Source: Pyropia yezoensis (Eukaryota; Rhodophyta; Bangiophyceae; Bangiales; Bangiaceae). Taken from it: a stretch of 64,000 nucleotides of DNA. The DNA is taken from positions 19,205,346 through 19,269,345 of the forward strand of contig CM020618.1 of NCBI GenBank assembly GCA_009829735.1, read 5' to 3'. The stretch's first letter is position 1; each line of letters opens with the position of its first letter. The notes below the pieces were generated by a model, which worked only from the letters and a program-made list of their open reading frames with translations, was not told the DNA's origin and did no database searches. This document shows positions 1-12,311 of this stretch, piece by piece. The position numbers and the translations under genes are program-made.

Positions 1-822
1 AGGGACCTTGGCAGCCTTGACCTAGCGCCGTCCTCCTCATCGGACCTGCTCACATGGTCAGCCCGTTTCGAGGCCGACTGTGTTCGTCGCACACCCCTTG
101 CACGCACAGCATGGACGCAGGAGAAGCCCGCGGCGCTGTCACAGAACGCACACGATGTCACTTTGCGCGTACACCGGACCGGCGCGACCACCTTGCACCG
201 TCCGACCCCAGACAGCACCACCACCACAGAAGATTGCCCAGCGATAAACGTCTCCATCGGCCCCTCCGTGTCCCAGTCCTCCAACTGCTTGATCTCACCA
301 GTGGTGTTTGGTACAGCAGGTGCTGGCGGTGTGTGGCTGTCAAACAGCATGGGAAGCCGCTAGCGCAAGGCTGCCTCCGAAATCCACAGGCGCCGGCTCA
401 GCCGCTTGATCGTCCTGGAAAAAACAATGGAGTGCTGGCATGCGGCGTCAACTGGGGCGGATCGAGCACGCCGGGCGTGGCTAGTTCTCCCAAGACACGA
501 GCAGCAGACGTGCCCCTCGTCGCTCAGCCACGTAGTCACCACTGCGGGTGAGCGTCCCTTGCGGCCAGGATCCGCTACCCCGTTCACGTACCGCGTCAAC
601 ACAGAAAAGGAGAACTTGAGGGGCCACACTTCACCGCGGTAGTACTCGGCCGTGCGCTCTTGCAAGTCCGAATGCAGGGACTCCAGGAACGCCGACGCGG
701 GCCGCTGCTTGATGACCCGCCGCACAAATGTCTCAAAGCCGTAGTTGAGAATGCTTTCGCACACAGCCCGCATCATACCGGGGGCTAGGGTGTTCCAAGT
801 GTCTCTTCGCGTCCCCGTTGGT
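1..822 (-). pseudogene. SWIM zinc-finger protein fragment, broken, runs off the left edge
   Basis: The minus-strand frame from about 822 to 363 encodes a protein-like stretch ending in a SWIM-type zinc finger. The pattern C-x-C, about 18 residues, then C-x-H is visible as CSC and later CQH. A TAG codon at 360-362 ends it. The same frame then stays open to position 1 with equally protein-like sequence, including a second cysteine cluster (CAFC, then CVH about eight residues later). The most economical reading is one gene with a nonsense codon. Upstream of about 822 the frame loses protein character and plausible pieces appear in other frames, so the 5' part is decayed or spliced. SWIM fingers are common in MULE-type transposases and in host chromatin proteins. 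No DDE core is visible here, so transposon origin is inference. Confidence 0.5.
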
Positions 823-2441
823 CGCCCCGTGCCGCCGGTGCGCCCCCCCGTACGCATTTGTTGCGTTGGGTCATCTTCGGTCCCGCGCAGAGCAGGTCCG
901 ACGGGAGCCCCAGCGGCCACGTACGATGCGCGAGACACAACAGCTGCACGACGCCGTTGTGGAGATGGAACGGGAACGCCGTACACGCGTCCTGCTAGGC
1001 ATCCGCCAGGCGACGCCCGAGGAAAGCAGCTACCAGGTGTTGTCAGGTCTGGGGCAGCAAAAAAACCGACGGGGCGCCCCTCCTGGGGAGCTGTACGCGG
1101 CGGGCAGCGGACTCCAAAGACGCGGGCAGATGAGCGACGCCGGTAGAACGCCTCTGGCGTCGACGGGCCTCCAGGGAGCGTGGGCGTGGAAGTTGAAGCT
1201 GCGTTGAGTGACAGGCCCGCCGAGGGCAATCGGCTTTGAGACATGGCGCCGTCCACACTGCGGGCGCATCACCGCCGGGGGTCCTGCCCATTCGTCCGCG
1301 AGGGGGCGCTACGCTGCCAGCTCGCGACGGCCCACTCTGCGGACACGCCACCGCCACCGCCGCCGCGACGGGATCTGGCATAATCCGTCGGCAGGGAGAA
1401 GGGCTCCGACACGCCACACCCCCACCGACCTTCACCGCTGCTGCGGTGCCAGGTTCACGGCCCCCGCAATGCAAGCAAAGCCTCTCCGTGCCCTAGTCCC
1501 GGGAGAGCGCCTCGCCGCCGCTTCGGGACAGTGGTCGACGCCGGTGGAGACAATCCGTCAACCGGAGGAGTACGAGCGCCTCGCCACGGCCGCGCGCCGG
1601 TCTCGGACCCAACGTGGGCCGACCCGTCAACGGGGGGGGCTGGCGGACGCCACGCCGCCGCCTCGCCCCCACCCTCAATGCCGCCACGCCAGCTGCCGCC
1701 ACGCCAGCTCCACCGCCGCGCGACGCGTTCCGCGCCGATCCGTGCGCCAGAGGCGAGGGGGGCCGCGCGCCACAGCCGTGCGGCAGCCACCTGTGCAGGC
1801 CGCGCCAGCTTGCGACTTCCCCCGCTGCCGCCACGTCAGATCCACCGCCGCGCGACGCGTTCCGCCTCGATCCGTGCCCCGGGGATGGCGAGGGGCCGGG
1901 CCACGGCCTCGTTGCGGCCACCGCTTCCTCAAAACCGGCGGCGGCGCCACCGTGATGCGGACGGCGGGCGCCACCGGTGGGCGTGCGTCGCGCCGGCGCC
2001 ACGTGAGGCCCGCCGCCACTCGCAGGCCGCGAAAGCTACCGCCCCAAAGCAGTCTCAGTCACAAAGCGGAGACACAGACGGGCCGACACGGCCACGCATG
2101 GACAGGGTGTGTGCTCGGGTGGGGGCGTGGACGACGGATGCGGGGGTGCGGCGGGGGCGAGGACGGTGGTGCCGCGGCGATGGATGGGCATACTGGTGGT
2201 TGTGGCACGTCGGGATGGATTGCTGTAATGCAAAACCTCGGCCCAATTAAAACCATACACGAAGCATTCCATAAGCGCTTAGCCACGGCAAGAGGTTCCA
2301 TGGAAGCCTGCCTTTTTCTCAGTTGCCTCACCCCCGCCCCGTCGCCGTTGGTACCTCCGCGGTTCCAGTAGGGCTGCTTTCCTTCTCCACCGCTTGCACT
2401 CTCCCCCCTCAGCCGGTGGTGACCCACACTGTGCCTGCCCA
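823..2441. other. GC-rich intergenic DNA, no supportable gene
   Basis: Open frames occur on both strands but read as Arg/Pro/Ala-rich composition effects with no domain, signal peptide or consistent frame. The only structure I see is the two-copy repeat near 1.7-1.9 kb, listed separately. Confidence 0.5.
1694..1920 (+). repeat. Two-copy direct repeat, 132-bp spacing
   Basis: A segment containing CACCGCCGCGCGACGCGTTC begins at 1711 and recurs at 1843, with matching sequence continuing through GATCCGTG. The spacing is 132 bp. The first copy is preceded by a smaller duplication, GCCGCCACGCCAGCT repeated once. Confidence 0.6.
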
Positions 2442-2619
2442 CGGCGACCCCACCCCCCCCCCCTCCCCCCCCCCCCCCACCACCGCCGCAGTGCCCATCA
2501 ACGGGGACCCCCCCCCCCCCCGCCTCCTCTGCGGCGTCCACCCCCACCCGCAGCAGCACCCCCTCGGCACGGACGGTGGCGACCCAGCGGCGGGCGAGCA
2601 CCAGCACCCCCCGCGGGGG

Positions 2620-2650
<31 letters not shown>

Positions 2651-5259
2651 GGAACGACGCCCCTGACGAGCGCGGCGGCCAGGCCCGCGGGGTCCTCGTC
2701 CCACGCCACCGCCCGCCCACACACCTGCTCCTCGGCGGCGGCGGCGGCAATCGCCGCGCCCAGGGCGCCGCCGCCGCCACCGCCGCCGCAGGCCCCATTG
2801 CCGTCACCGGCGGTTGCGATGAAGGCGGTTAGCGCCGACGCCACGTCGGCGGGGGTGGCCGCCTCAAGTGGGATGCGGACGCCCGCGGGGGGGGGAGCGG
2901 CGGCGGGGGGCCCACCGGCGCCCGCGCCGGCGCCGGCGCCGGCCGCGCCCGGCGGCAGCGTACCCCCCCCGACCGTGTCGCCCGTGGGCGGCGCGTCGCC
3001 CAGCTGCCCGCCGGCACCCGCCACGCGCGCGTCGGCGGCCGGCCGGCCGTTTGGCCTGCCCGCCCCCCCGCGGTCGTCTGCGTCGAGCGCGGCGCGCACC
3101 TCCTTGACCGCCGACGCCACGTCCGCCAGCTCCATCGCCAGCTCGGCCCACGAGCCCCACCGTTCCGCCACCGCCTCGGCGGTGGCGGCTGCGTCACCCA
3201 GCGCCCCCGCCCCTGCCACGCCGCCGCCGCAGCCGCCGCCACCACAGCCGCCGCCGCTGCCGCCGCCGAGCGCGTCGGGCACGCCCACCCCCCCCCCCCC
3301 ACGGCGGAGAGGGCGCCGAGCACCTCGGCCGCCGCCCCCAGCTCCCCGTGGTTGACCAGGAACGCCGTCGCCGCGGCGCCGACGCCCTCCCACACGGGGG
3401 AGGCGGTGAGGGCCACCTCCACCCCCGCCGCGACGGCCCCCCCCACAAACGGCAACAGGCACAGGCCCACCTTGGCCACCCCCGCCGCCAGCGCGCGGCG
3501 GTCACGGGCGCGGAGGGCGGCGCGGAGGGCGGTGAGGTCCCCCGCCAGCGCCGCGACCGCCTCGTCGGCGGCGGCGGTGGACGCGTCGAGGCGGGCGTAC
3601 AGGTCCCCCACCGCCGCCCGCACCGACGCGGCGATGCGGTAGGCCGAGTAGAGGACGGCCACGTGGTGGCGCTCCAGCAGGCCCCGGCATGCCGCGTCAC
3701 GGACGAGGCCAACGCCGAGGGCCACCTCGTCGGGGGCGAGCGCGTCAAACGGCTCGTGGTAGACGTGGGCAAACCAGCCGTCCCGCTGCGCAGCGCCGGC
3801 CGCGTCGGGGATGCCAACGGCGCCACCGTACGCGTCGGTGGCGGCGACGGTGGCGTTGGGGCGGGTGGTGGCCACCACCCCGGCGTCGGCGGCCAGCGCC
3901 AGGATGGCATGGGCGGCGAGGAGCGATGCAAAGCACCGCACGCGGCCCGGGGAGAGGAGCTCCGCCTCGACGGCGGCCAGCGTCAGGCTGTCGGGGTCTG
4001 TCAAAAAGCCGCGGTACGCCGCCCGCAGTTGCCTCGCGGGGCTGTCCTTGTCGGCGCCGCCGCCGGCGCCGCCGTCACAGCCGGCGGGTCCGTCCGTAGC
4101 CTCGTCGGCACGGCCGAGGCCGTCGGCCCTGGCCGACGACGGCTCCCGCCCCGCCAGCAGGGCCACCATCATGCCCCCGTCACGGCGCCGACGCGCAAGG
4201 GCGGCGGCGGTGCCTTTGCGCCACCGGCTGCCGGGGGTGGCGCCCCACGCAACGAGCACCCGCACCGTGTCGGGGTGGCCATTGGCCACAGCCAGTGCCA
4301 GGGGGGTGGCGCCCTCTTCTTCGTCGGCCGTTGCCGCCGCTGCCGCCGCAGCCGACGCCGCGGCGGCCGCCTCCACCAAGTCGGACGCCAGGGAGGCGGC
4401 CGCCTCAGCCCGCCCGCCGCTGTCACCGCCGACCGCGCCGCCGAGGCGCCCAAACACCAGCCGCGCAACGCCGCCGACGGCGGCAGCGGGAGTCGTGGTC
4501 GCCCCCACAGCGTCGACGGCGTCGGCCTCGTCAGCCGACGCGGGCGCCGTCGCGCCAATGTCAGTCGCCACGGTCGGTGGGGACCTCGACGGCAACAACG
4601 CCGCCGTCGCGGTCGTGCCCACCACCGCGCCGCCGCCAGCGGAGGGGGTTGTGGTGGCACCCTCTGTCGCTGCGGGCGCGACAGCGTCTGCCGGCAGCCC
4701 CCCCCCCGCCAATGCCGCCGCCGCCGCCACCGGCCGCGCCCACCCGCCGCCGCCCAGGCGCCCCAGCACCGCCCGCGCCACCCCACCCCCCGGCTGAGGT
4801 GGTGGCGGCCGCTCCCCCGGGGTGACGGGCGACGGCGTGCCCGCCGACGACGGGCCGCCGCCGCCGTCAGCGGCGGCAGCGGCAGCTGTGGCGAGGGACA
4901 GGTGGCCCAGGTCGGGCGCCGACACACCCGCGCCGCCGGCCGGCCGCGGCGGCGGCCGGGCCCCGTCCGCAGGGCCGCCGGCCGACGCGCCGTCGGCGGG
5001 TGGCGAGCCGCCGGGGGCGGAGAAAAAGGGGACCGCCGCGCCCGCATCGTCGCCGCCCGCGTCGCCGGCGGCGGCGGGCGGTGCCGCCGCGGCGGGCGCC
5101 GGCGCCGACCGGCGGCGAAACAGGCCGCGCACCCGCGACGGGTGGCGTGCCGGCGCGGCGCCGTCGCCGGCCGGCCGACCACCGCTGGCGTCCCTGTCTG
5201 CGGCCGGCCGGGGCGGCGAGCCGCCGCAGCTGCTGTCGGCCCCGTCTGCCAGAGCAGGG

Positions 5260-5302
<43 letters not shown>

Positions 5303-6299
5303 ACGGGGCGACGCCACCGCCGGCGTCGGCGTCCGCGTCGGCGTCGAGCGCCACCCGCGCCGTGTTCCGCGTCAGCCGAAACGGCCCCCGCCCGCTGTCG
5401 CTGCCGTCGCTGCCGTCACTGCCCAGCGGGTTGGCGGCGGCACCCACCCCCACCGCCTTGGCGTCGGCCGAGGGCGCCGCGGCCCCACCGTCGGCACACG
5501 TCACGCCGCCCACGGCTCCATCCGTGGCCCTCTCTGCCGCCGACGGCTCTGCCGCCACCCCGGCCGTCGACGCCGCCATCCCCGTCGGCGGGCGCGCCGC
5601 CACCCCCTCCCAGCCGGGGAGTGCGGTCAACGACGCGCGGCGGGGGTCATCGCCTGCGCCGCTCGCCCCCCCCCTCCCCCCCCCCCCCCACCGCAGGGCA
5701 CGGAGCCCGGCCCCCCCCCCCCCCCACCATCTTCCCGCCGCCGGCGCCGCAGCACGGCGTTGCCGTCGGCGCCCGCCGCGAGCAGCGCCGCCACCACCCC
5801 CGCCCGCCCGCCCGCGGCGGCCGCGTGGATGGGCGCCACCCCGCCGACCGACGGGGCGTCGACCGCCGCGCCCGCCGCCAGCAGCGTCGCCACCACCGCC
5901 TCCCGGTCGGCGGAGGGGGCGCCCGCCGCGGCGGCGGCGGCGGCGGCGGCGGCGCCCAGCGGCGTGGCGCCCGTCGCGCCCCGCGCGTCGACCGGCGCGC
6001 CCGCCGCCAGCAGCGCCGCCACGGTGCGGGGGTGGCCCCGCCGGGCGGCCACGTGCAGCGGCGCGTCCCAGCCGGCAGCGGCTCCCCCGCCGCCGTCCCT
6101 GGCGCCGCCGACGCAGACGCTGCCGCCGCCGCCGCCATCTCCGTTTGCGGTGGGGGGCACCCCCGCCGCGGGCACCCCCGCCGCCAGCAGCGCCTCCACC
6201 ACCGGCGCGTGGCCGTGGGTGGCCGCCGCCAGCAACGCCGCCGCCCCGTGGGGCGGACCACCCGCCGCCGCCCCTGCCTGCGCTCCCCCCGTCGCCGAC

Positions 6300-6333
<34 letters not shown>

Positions 6334-6550
6334 TGGCCTCGAGCGCGGCCGCCACCCCGTCGACGGCGCCCGCAACGGCGGCGGCGACCAGCGGCGGCAG
6401 CGCCACGTCGCCGCCCGTATCACCCGCCGACAGCGGCGGCGGCGGCGGCGGCGGCACGCCGCCGGCAGACGAGGCGGCGGCGGCGCGTGCGCCGCCTCCC
6501 CCCGGCGGCCGGTGGCCGCCGGGCGCCACCGCCAGCAGCGGCACCCGCAT
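2442..6550 (-). CDS. Ankyrin-repeat protein, long, Ala/Gly-rich, in three frame segments
   Basis: The start is ATG at 6550-6548. Segment 1 (6550 to about 5730) shows at least four ankyrin repeats with the A-A-x-x-G-H-x-x-V-V-x-x-L-L-A-A-G-A core, for example HAPVVEALLAAGVP and GVAPIHAAAAGGRAGVVAAL. Segment 2 (about 5640-3300) has a disordered Ala/Pro stretch, another ankyrin unit (TPLALAVANGHPDTVRVLVA), then about 300 residues of Ala-rich helical sequence. Segment 3 (about 3290-2442) continues the helical and Gly-rich sequence. The frame changes fall in C/G homopolymers at about 5660-5725 and 3288-3301. They could be homopolymer length errors, polymorphism or short introns. Ankyrin repeats bind proteins; the partner is unknown. 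The 3' end is uncertain because the last frame stays open past 2442 into sequence that looks non-coding. Confidence 0.65.
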
Positions 6551-6680
6551 CGTTGCGTGATGGGGGGGCGGGGGGGGGGGGGGGGGGGGGGGGGAAGAGG
6601 GAGGGGGAGGGGGGGGGGGGGCGGGCTCAGGCTAACCGGACACAGGGCGGGCGCCGACTACAGGGGGGGGGAAGAATGGC
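6551..6680. repeat. Poly-G tracts just upstream of the ankyrin gene
   Basis: Several uninterrupted G runs of about 8-20 bases, read on the plus strand, sit within 130 bp of the ankyrin ATG. They are potential G-quadruplex formers on the plus strand, the non-template being C-rich. A promoter role is inference from position. Confidence 0.5.
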
Positions 6681-8023
6681 GGGAGTGGCCGACCCGCGGC
6701 GGCGGTCGCCTTGAAGTGATGGCGGCGGGGGGGGGCGTAGCGGGGCAAGGGGATGGCGGTCCTGAAGGGACGGCGGCGGCAGGGCCACCGAGGGGGAGCA
6801 CGCCCGTGACTGGGCGGGCGACGGGCGGGGGGGGGGGGCGACGCACGCCGACGGGGGAGGAGGGGGAGGGGGGGACAGGGGGCGCCGCCCCGCCGCCGCG
6901 CGGTGCGACGGGATGACTCCCCCACAAAAGGGGGAGGTGTGTGGGTGGGGGGGGGGGGGGTGAGGGGGGAGGCGCGCTCCGGCGGGGAGGGGCAGCAGCG
7001 GGCGGGCGGCGGTCGCCCCCGCCGCGCCAAGCCCGGCTGTCCGCATGCCGCCACACGCCCGTGCGGGGAGGGCCGGTTGGCCGCGCAGCCGGGTGGGAGG
7101 CGCCAGCCGACGGGGGAGAGGGCAGGGGGGAGGGGGGGGGACCCGACCACCCCTCCCATCCCCACCGGTGGGCACACAGCTCCCGGCCCTGGCCCCGCCG
7201 CTGTCGAGCCGCGGCACCCCCGCCGACGCGGCGGCACGGCAACGTATGTAGGCGGCGCGTCTGACGCCGCCGCCCACACCCCCCCCCTTCCCCCCCCCTC
7301 CACCACCAACCACGCGGAGACTGGGAGCGCCGTCGTGACTGTGGTGGAGTGTCCGTGCTGGCGCGGAGGAGACGCGTGCAGGCAGCAGCGGCTGGCCGCC
7401 AGCGCGCAGCGGCCGCCGCGGCGGCCGTCGGCAGACGCGGCCGGTGCGTGGCGCGCCCGCGGCCGACGCTGCCGGTGGGGCATCCACGCGGGGTGGGTCG
7501 GCGGCCACGCAGCGCCGTCGGACGCGGCGGCGGCGGCCCAATCAGGGACTCCGTTTCCATCCACGCCCAAGTCCATGGGTGGCCGCGGCACCGTCTGAGG
7601 CGGGCCGCGCCCCGACCGCCGGCCGGTGCGTTGCTGCGGCCGCGGCCGCGTGCGTGCCGCCTTGGCCCCGCCGCCCCCCCATTCCCACCCGGGTGGGTAC
7701 GCGGCTGCCCTCCCCCGCCACGCCCCCCCCCCCCTTCGCCCCCCCCCCCCCCCGCGACCGTCTTCTCTCCGTGTCCCCGCCCCTTCCGTCCTCCCCATCG
7801 GCCCCGCTCTCGGCGGTGTCGGTCCCCCTTGTCCCCCGCCTGGCCCCCGCCACCAGCGCCGGACCAGCCTTGCGCCAAGCACCCGCCGCAGCGGACACAC
7901 TGCTGTGTCTGGCGGCACGCTCACCCGCAGCCTGCCGTCGGGAACGGTGCTGCCGCGGGCCCTGGGGGGGGGCGTTGGGAGGGGCGGAGTTGGGAGTGGC
8001 TTCCGGCTGGCCGTTTTGGTGGC

Positions 8024-8225
8024 GGTGCCGGTAGCCGTGGCGGTAGCAGTCGTGGCGGTGGCGGTGGTTGAGCCCGTGGCGGTGGCGGTGGTGGTGGCGG
8101 TTGGGGCCGTGGTGGTGGCGGTGGCGGTGGTGGTGGCTGTGTCGGTGGTGGCGGTGGCGGTGGTGGCGGTGGCGGTGGCGGTGGCGGTAGCGGTGGCGGT
8201 GGCGATGGCGGTGGCGCCACCAATG
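8024..8225 (+). repeat. GGTGGC-type hexanucleotide minisatellite
   Basis: About 200 bp are built almost only from GGTGGC/GGCGGT units with occasional GGTAGC variants. The plus strand is purine and T rich with marked strand asymmetry. Its plus frame reads Val-Ala repeats and its minus frame Pro or His-Arg repeats, which explains the spurious open frames here. Confidence 0.8.
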
Positions 8226-8572
8226 CCGGTGCAGGTGTCGGTGCCTGTGGCAGTGGCAACAGCGGCGGTGCGGCGACCGCGGGTGGCGGCCGCGACGCCG
8301 GGCTGACTCCGCCGCGGCACGCGCGGTGCGCCCGCCCGACGCGGCCCGCCGCCCCCCCGCCGTCGTCGCCAGCTGCTCAGCGCCGTCCTCGTGACGGCCG
8401 CCACGTCTGTGGGGCTGGGGGGGGGGGGGGGGGGGGTTGCGTCGGCGGCCCCCCCGCACGAGGTGCGTCGTCCCCCCGCCTGTTGTGTCCCGTCGGGAGG
8501 CGGGCGCGCTCCGCCCTGCCGCGGTTGGTGCAAGAGCCCGCCGCCGTCGCTGCTACCCCCACCGCTGCTGCC

Positions 8573-8762
8573 GCCACCGCCACCGCCACCGCCGCCGCCT
8601 CTGCCGTCGGCACGGTCGGCACCACCCCGGCCCTTCACGACAATGCTGCTGCCCGCCCCGCCACACCGCCACCGCCACCGCCCCCGCCCCCGCCTCTGCC
8701 GTCGGCGCGGTCGGCACCACCCCTGCCTCTCACGACGCTGCTGCTGGCCGCCCCGCCACCGG
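8573..8762 (+). repeat. Imperfect 95-bp tandem duplication
   Basis: CCTCTGCCGTCGGC begins at 8598 and again at 8693. About 80 flanking bases match with scattered substitutions. The 95-bp period is not a multiple of three, so the duplication shifts any reading frame through it and argues against coding. Confidence 0.7.
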
Positions 8763-9964
8763 CGCCCCCGTCCCCCCGGGTGGCCGCTGCCGACGCACCG
8801 CGGCCGGCAGCACCTGGTGCGGGGACGGACCGGGTCCCCGGCGGGCGCCACGGCAGCCACGGCGGCACGGGGGGGGGGCGGTCGGCTGGCCGCCGCGGCT
8901 GGCCGTGGCGGCGGCGACGGGCGGTGGGTGGCGGGCGGAGGGGAGGGGAGGTGGCGGGGGGATGATGTGGTGGTGGGGGGGGGAGGGGGGGGGGGGCGTC
9001 ATCCCCGCAGATGTTGGGTGTGCGCCGCCCCGTGGCGGCTGTAGGTTGCCCGCCGCGTCCCCCGCTTGACCCGCCGCCGCCGTGCGACGCGCCCGCCCAC
9101 ATGTCGCGTGCCGTCGCCACGGGCGTTGCGTCCGCGACGGCCGCGCCGGCTCCCCATCCCCCCCAGTCCACTGGGCGGCTCTTCAGCCACGTCCACTGCG
9201 CTCCTACTCTGTGCCGCCGCCTTGCACGGCTCCGTCCCTGTGGCTTGCTGCGTGCCCTTTTTTCTTTTGGCTCCTCCTCTCACGCCCGCGTTGTCTCCCG
9301 TCGCACGCCTGCGTCGTGGGTGATGCCTCTTCGTATTTTCTCGCTTTGGCCCGGCTACGAACCTTTACTGTCTGCCAGTGTTGTGCGCACGCCCCACCCC
9401 CCCCCGCCCCCCTGTCCGACTCTTGCACCTGCTCCCCTCCGCTCTCCGCCTCCCTCGCGCCGCCTGTGCCCCCTACCAGTTCCTCTTTTTGGCCCCCCTC
9501 CCCCCTGCCCCATGAGCTCCTGTGCCCAGTACCATATTCCTCCTTCCCCCATGTCCCTCCCCCCTGCCCTAGTTATGAGACGCGCCTGCAGCTCGACAAG
9601 GTATGGAGTGACATGGTGGGAGAGGGACCGTAGGCAGAACAGTAAACGACGTCATACACGGGAAACGGTTCCAAAAGCCTGCGTGCCCCTGCCCGGGCAC
9701 GGCCCACGCATGCGAGCCTGTCGGGCTGAGATGCCGGGCGGGGTAGCGCCCTTGCGCACTCTGTCTTAGTGGAGCGGCCACAGGGCTGCATTGACCCCCC
9801 ATGCCCCTGTCGGTCTCTCCGACGGCGTCCCCCCCCGATGCGTCATGCCAACCAACGCCCCCTCCCTCGTCCTCCTCTCACGCCCACTCCCCCCCCCCCC
9901 TTACCCCTTGTTCTTTCCACTCGCTCCAGCAGCACCCCACCCTGGCGTCCAGACTGGGTATGAC

Positions 9965-10093
9965 ATGCCCCGCGACAAGCGCCGTCGGGTCACGAGCGGC
10001 CAAAGACCGAAATGGGAATTGGCGGAAAGAGTGGGGAAAATGTACAGGGCCGTGCAAGGCTATCGGCGCAAGGCTACTGTACCGCAAGATTAA
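9965..10093 (+). CDS. Possible 42-residue basic protein or first exon
   Basis: An ATG with a purine at -3 opens a short frame beginning MPRDKRRRVTSG and ending in TAA. It is Lys/Arg-rich and its composition is unlike the Pro/Ala shadows around it. The local DNA is less GC-rich than its neighbours. It could be a small gene, the first exon of a spliced gene or a transposon remnant. I do not recognise it. Confidence 0.25.
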   Translation: MPRDKRRRVTSGQRPKWELAERVGKMYRAVQGYRRKATVPQD

Positions 10094-12311
10094 TTTTGAA
10101 CAGCCCTGTATTATGTATGTGACACACTTTGGCTCCGGTCTTTAAGGTATCAAAATGTATGGAGCCGGTAGCCCCGGCTGTTTGACAACTGCCAGTCATA
10201 ACGCTCTGGAGCGGGCTATGATAACGCTATCTATTTCCTTTCTCTTGTATTTCTTTTTCCCTTGGACGTCCGTTGTGTCGGAGCAACGTGCGCATTCCGC
10301 GGCACGCGACAGGGATGCTACGTCTCTCTGGTCAGCGGCCGTCTGCCCCGCCCCCCCCTCCACCATACAGTGCCGCCGCCGTGCGGGCAAACGCCCACCG
10401 GCGGGATGCGGCCGCGAGGCGTGGCCACAGCACGTCCCGCGGGTGGCAAGCCTCGTCGGTGAACCCACCCCCCCCCCACCGTAGCGGCCTTCCCCTTCTG
10501 GCAGCAAGTGAGGCGGTAACCGCGGCGGGGGCAGCGCGGCGAGCCCCCCCCCCATTCCCCTTCCCCATCAGCGGGCCCTACCCTCCCTCACGCTCGCCAC
10601 GGCGCCTCGCCCTCCGCCACCCACCCCCCGGCCACCGCTGGGGGCGCGGTCTGCCGCGCGTGCGGCCGCCCCCTACCATCTCCGACCCCCCCCTAAACGC
10701 TCAACTCTGACTTGGTAAGATCCGGATGGACCCCTCGGTGGGGATCCCCATGGCCGCGCTCGCACACGTGCTCCGACAGCCGCCGCCGGCAGCAGCGACG
10801 GCCAGAGCGGCGGGGGACGCAGTCACGGCGGCCGCTGCTGCGGCGGCGCCGCCAACGGGCCGGGCGCTGTCGCCGCCAGCGGTGGTCCGGGACAGGACGG
10901 CCGGCGGCAGGGGCCGGCGGCAGCAGCGGACAGCGCACGGTGGCGCCCGCCAGCACCGCCGCGACCGCCGCGTCGTGGCAGCGCAACGCGAGACCGGCAA
11001 CCCCCCCCGGGCGCGTCGCCCGACGGCACCACCCGCGCGCACTCCACACTCGGCGGCGGCGGCGCTTGCAACGCGCGCTCCCTCCCCGCGACGGCATCCC
11101 ATACCCACACGGTGGGGGGCATGGCTGGTGGCGGCCGCATCGCAGCTCGCCCAGGAGAAGAGAGGCAGCCGCCTTGCACACCTGCGCCCCGGCCGTGGGC
11201 GGAGCACGGGGGCGATGCCGGACTTGCACGCCGCGGCGACGGCCGACCGAGCGTGCGAGCGCCCGAGCGCGCTTGCCACGCACACTCCAAGGCGGGGCCA
11301 TTTCCGCGGGGGGGTTCAGAGGCGCAGGCGGCCCGCCGCCGTGCCGCTGGGCGACACCGGCGGGGGTGCGTTTAGGAGGGGCGCCTCGTCGGGGGTGGGA
11401 GCACTGCGGGACAGCCGCCGCGCGACTGCCGCGAGCAGGGGCGCCCACGCGTCAATCGTCGGCCCATGGACGCAGCCCGCCGTCGCCGGTAGGGTCGGCC
11501 GAAATCATGGCAGTCAGGATGACCTCCTAGGCACACGGCAAGGGGTACCAGCCACGCCCTCCCGTGGATACGCCCAAAACACCGAGTAGCAGCACATCCC
11601 CGCCCCCGACCGAGCACAAGAGACGGTCAAGACGCGACGCCAGCGCTCGCCGGGCCTGCGGGACACCCTGCGAGGGGTGGGGCCGCCGCCACGTCCCGCT
11701 GCGGCGGCGGCCCGCGCGCCGCGATGACCTAAATAGACACGGTCGTGGCGCTGGGGGGTATGGCCCCCTGCGTGGCTATGACGGCGGCAGTGATGGTAGG
11801 GGAGGTGGCGACGCCAGCGGTCACGCGCACCGCCCGCCGCCTGCCACGGCGCGTCGGCGCCCGCGGGGACGGCCTGCCGCGGTCGCCATGATGCCGGCCG
11901 CTGGGCAGTAGGGCTGCTTGCCGCCGCCCCCCCCCACGCGCGTGCCGTGGCGCACCGCCACCACGGTGCGCAGCGCTGTGGTGCCTCCACTCCCCGTCCC
12001 TTCTCCCCCTACGTCCCCATTCCCACCGCGCATCCCCACTGTCGCCTAGATGACCCGCCTCGCGCCACCCCCACCGCCGCCGCCGCCGTTACCGCCGCCG
12101 CCGCCGTCGCCGTCGCCCCCGGACGCAGGCCCGCCGGGCGCCGGGACGGCAGCGGCGTCGGGCCCACCACCGACGGACGTTGCCGTCCCCCGATCGGCCG
12201 TGCGTCGGCGCCGCCACCGCCCGCTGCGACGGCGGTGGCGACGGCGGCGGTGGCCATGACGGCGCCACGGGGGACCCCACTTCACCTCGTCGGTGGCATT
12301 GTAGTGGACCG
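10094..12311. other. Intergenic, no clearly supported gene
   Basis: A T-rich pyrimidine tract lies at about 10,225-10,262. A plus-strand open frame at 10,726-11,589 (start MDPSVGIPMAALAHVLRQ) has a protein-like beginning but quickly becomes Arg/Ala-rich with no domain. The same stretch is open on the minus strand, so I do not call it. The 12,050-12,260 part is CCG-rich. Confidence 0.4.

Larger units (their letters stand above)
6681..9964. other. Simple-sequence-rich intergenic region, no supportable gene
   Basis: Long open frames exist on both strands, including minus-strand frames of several hundred codons, but they translate to Thr-Ala, His-Arg or Pro repeats produced by GGTGGC-type DNA. 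None has a recognisable domain, and frame is not kept across internal repeats. From about 9.15 to 9.6 kb the DNA is pyrimidine-rich on the plus strand. Confidence 0.45.

Noticed and set aside
6632-8860. A 742-codon minus-strand open frame with Thr-Ala repeats
   Set aside because: It is produced by the GGTGGC array and other simple sequence. The 95-bp duplication inside it would shift the frame, and no domain is visible.
10726-11589. Plus-strand 287-codon frame starting MDPSVGIPMAALAHVL
   Set aside because: Only the first few residues look protein-like. The rest is Arg/Ala composition and the opposite strand is equally open.
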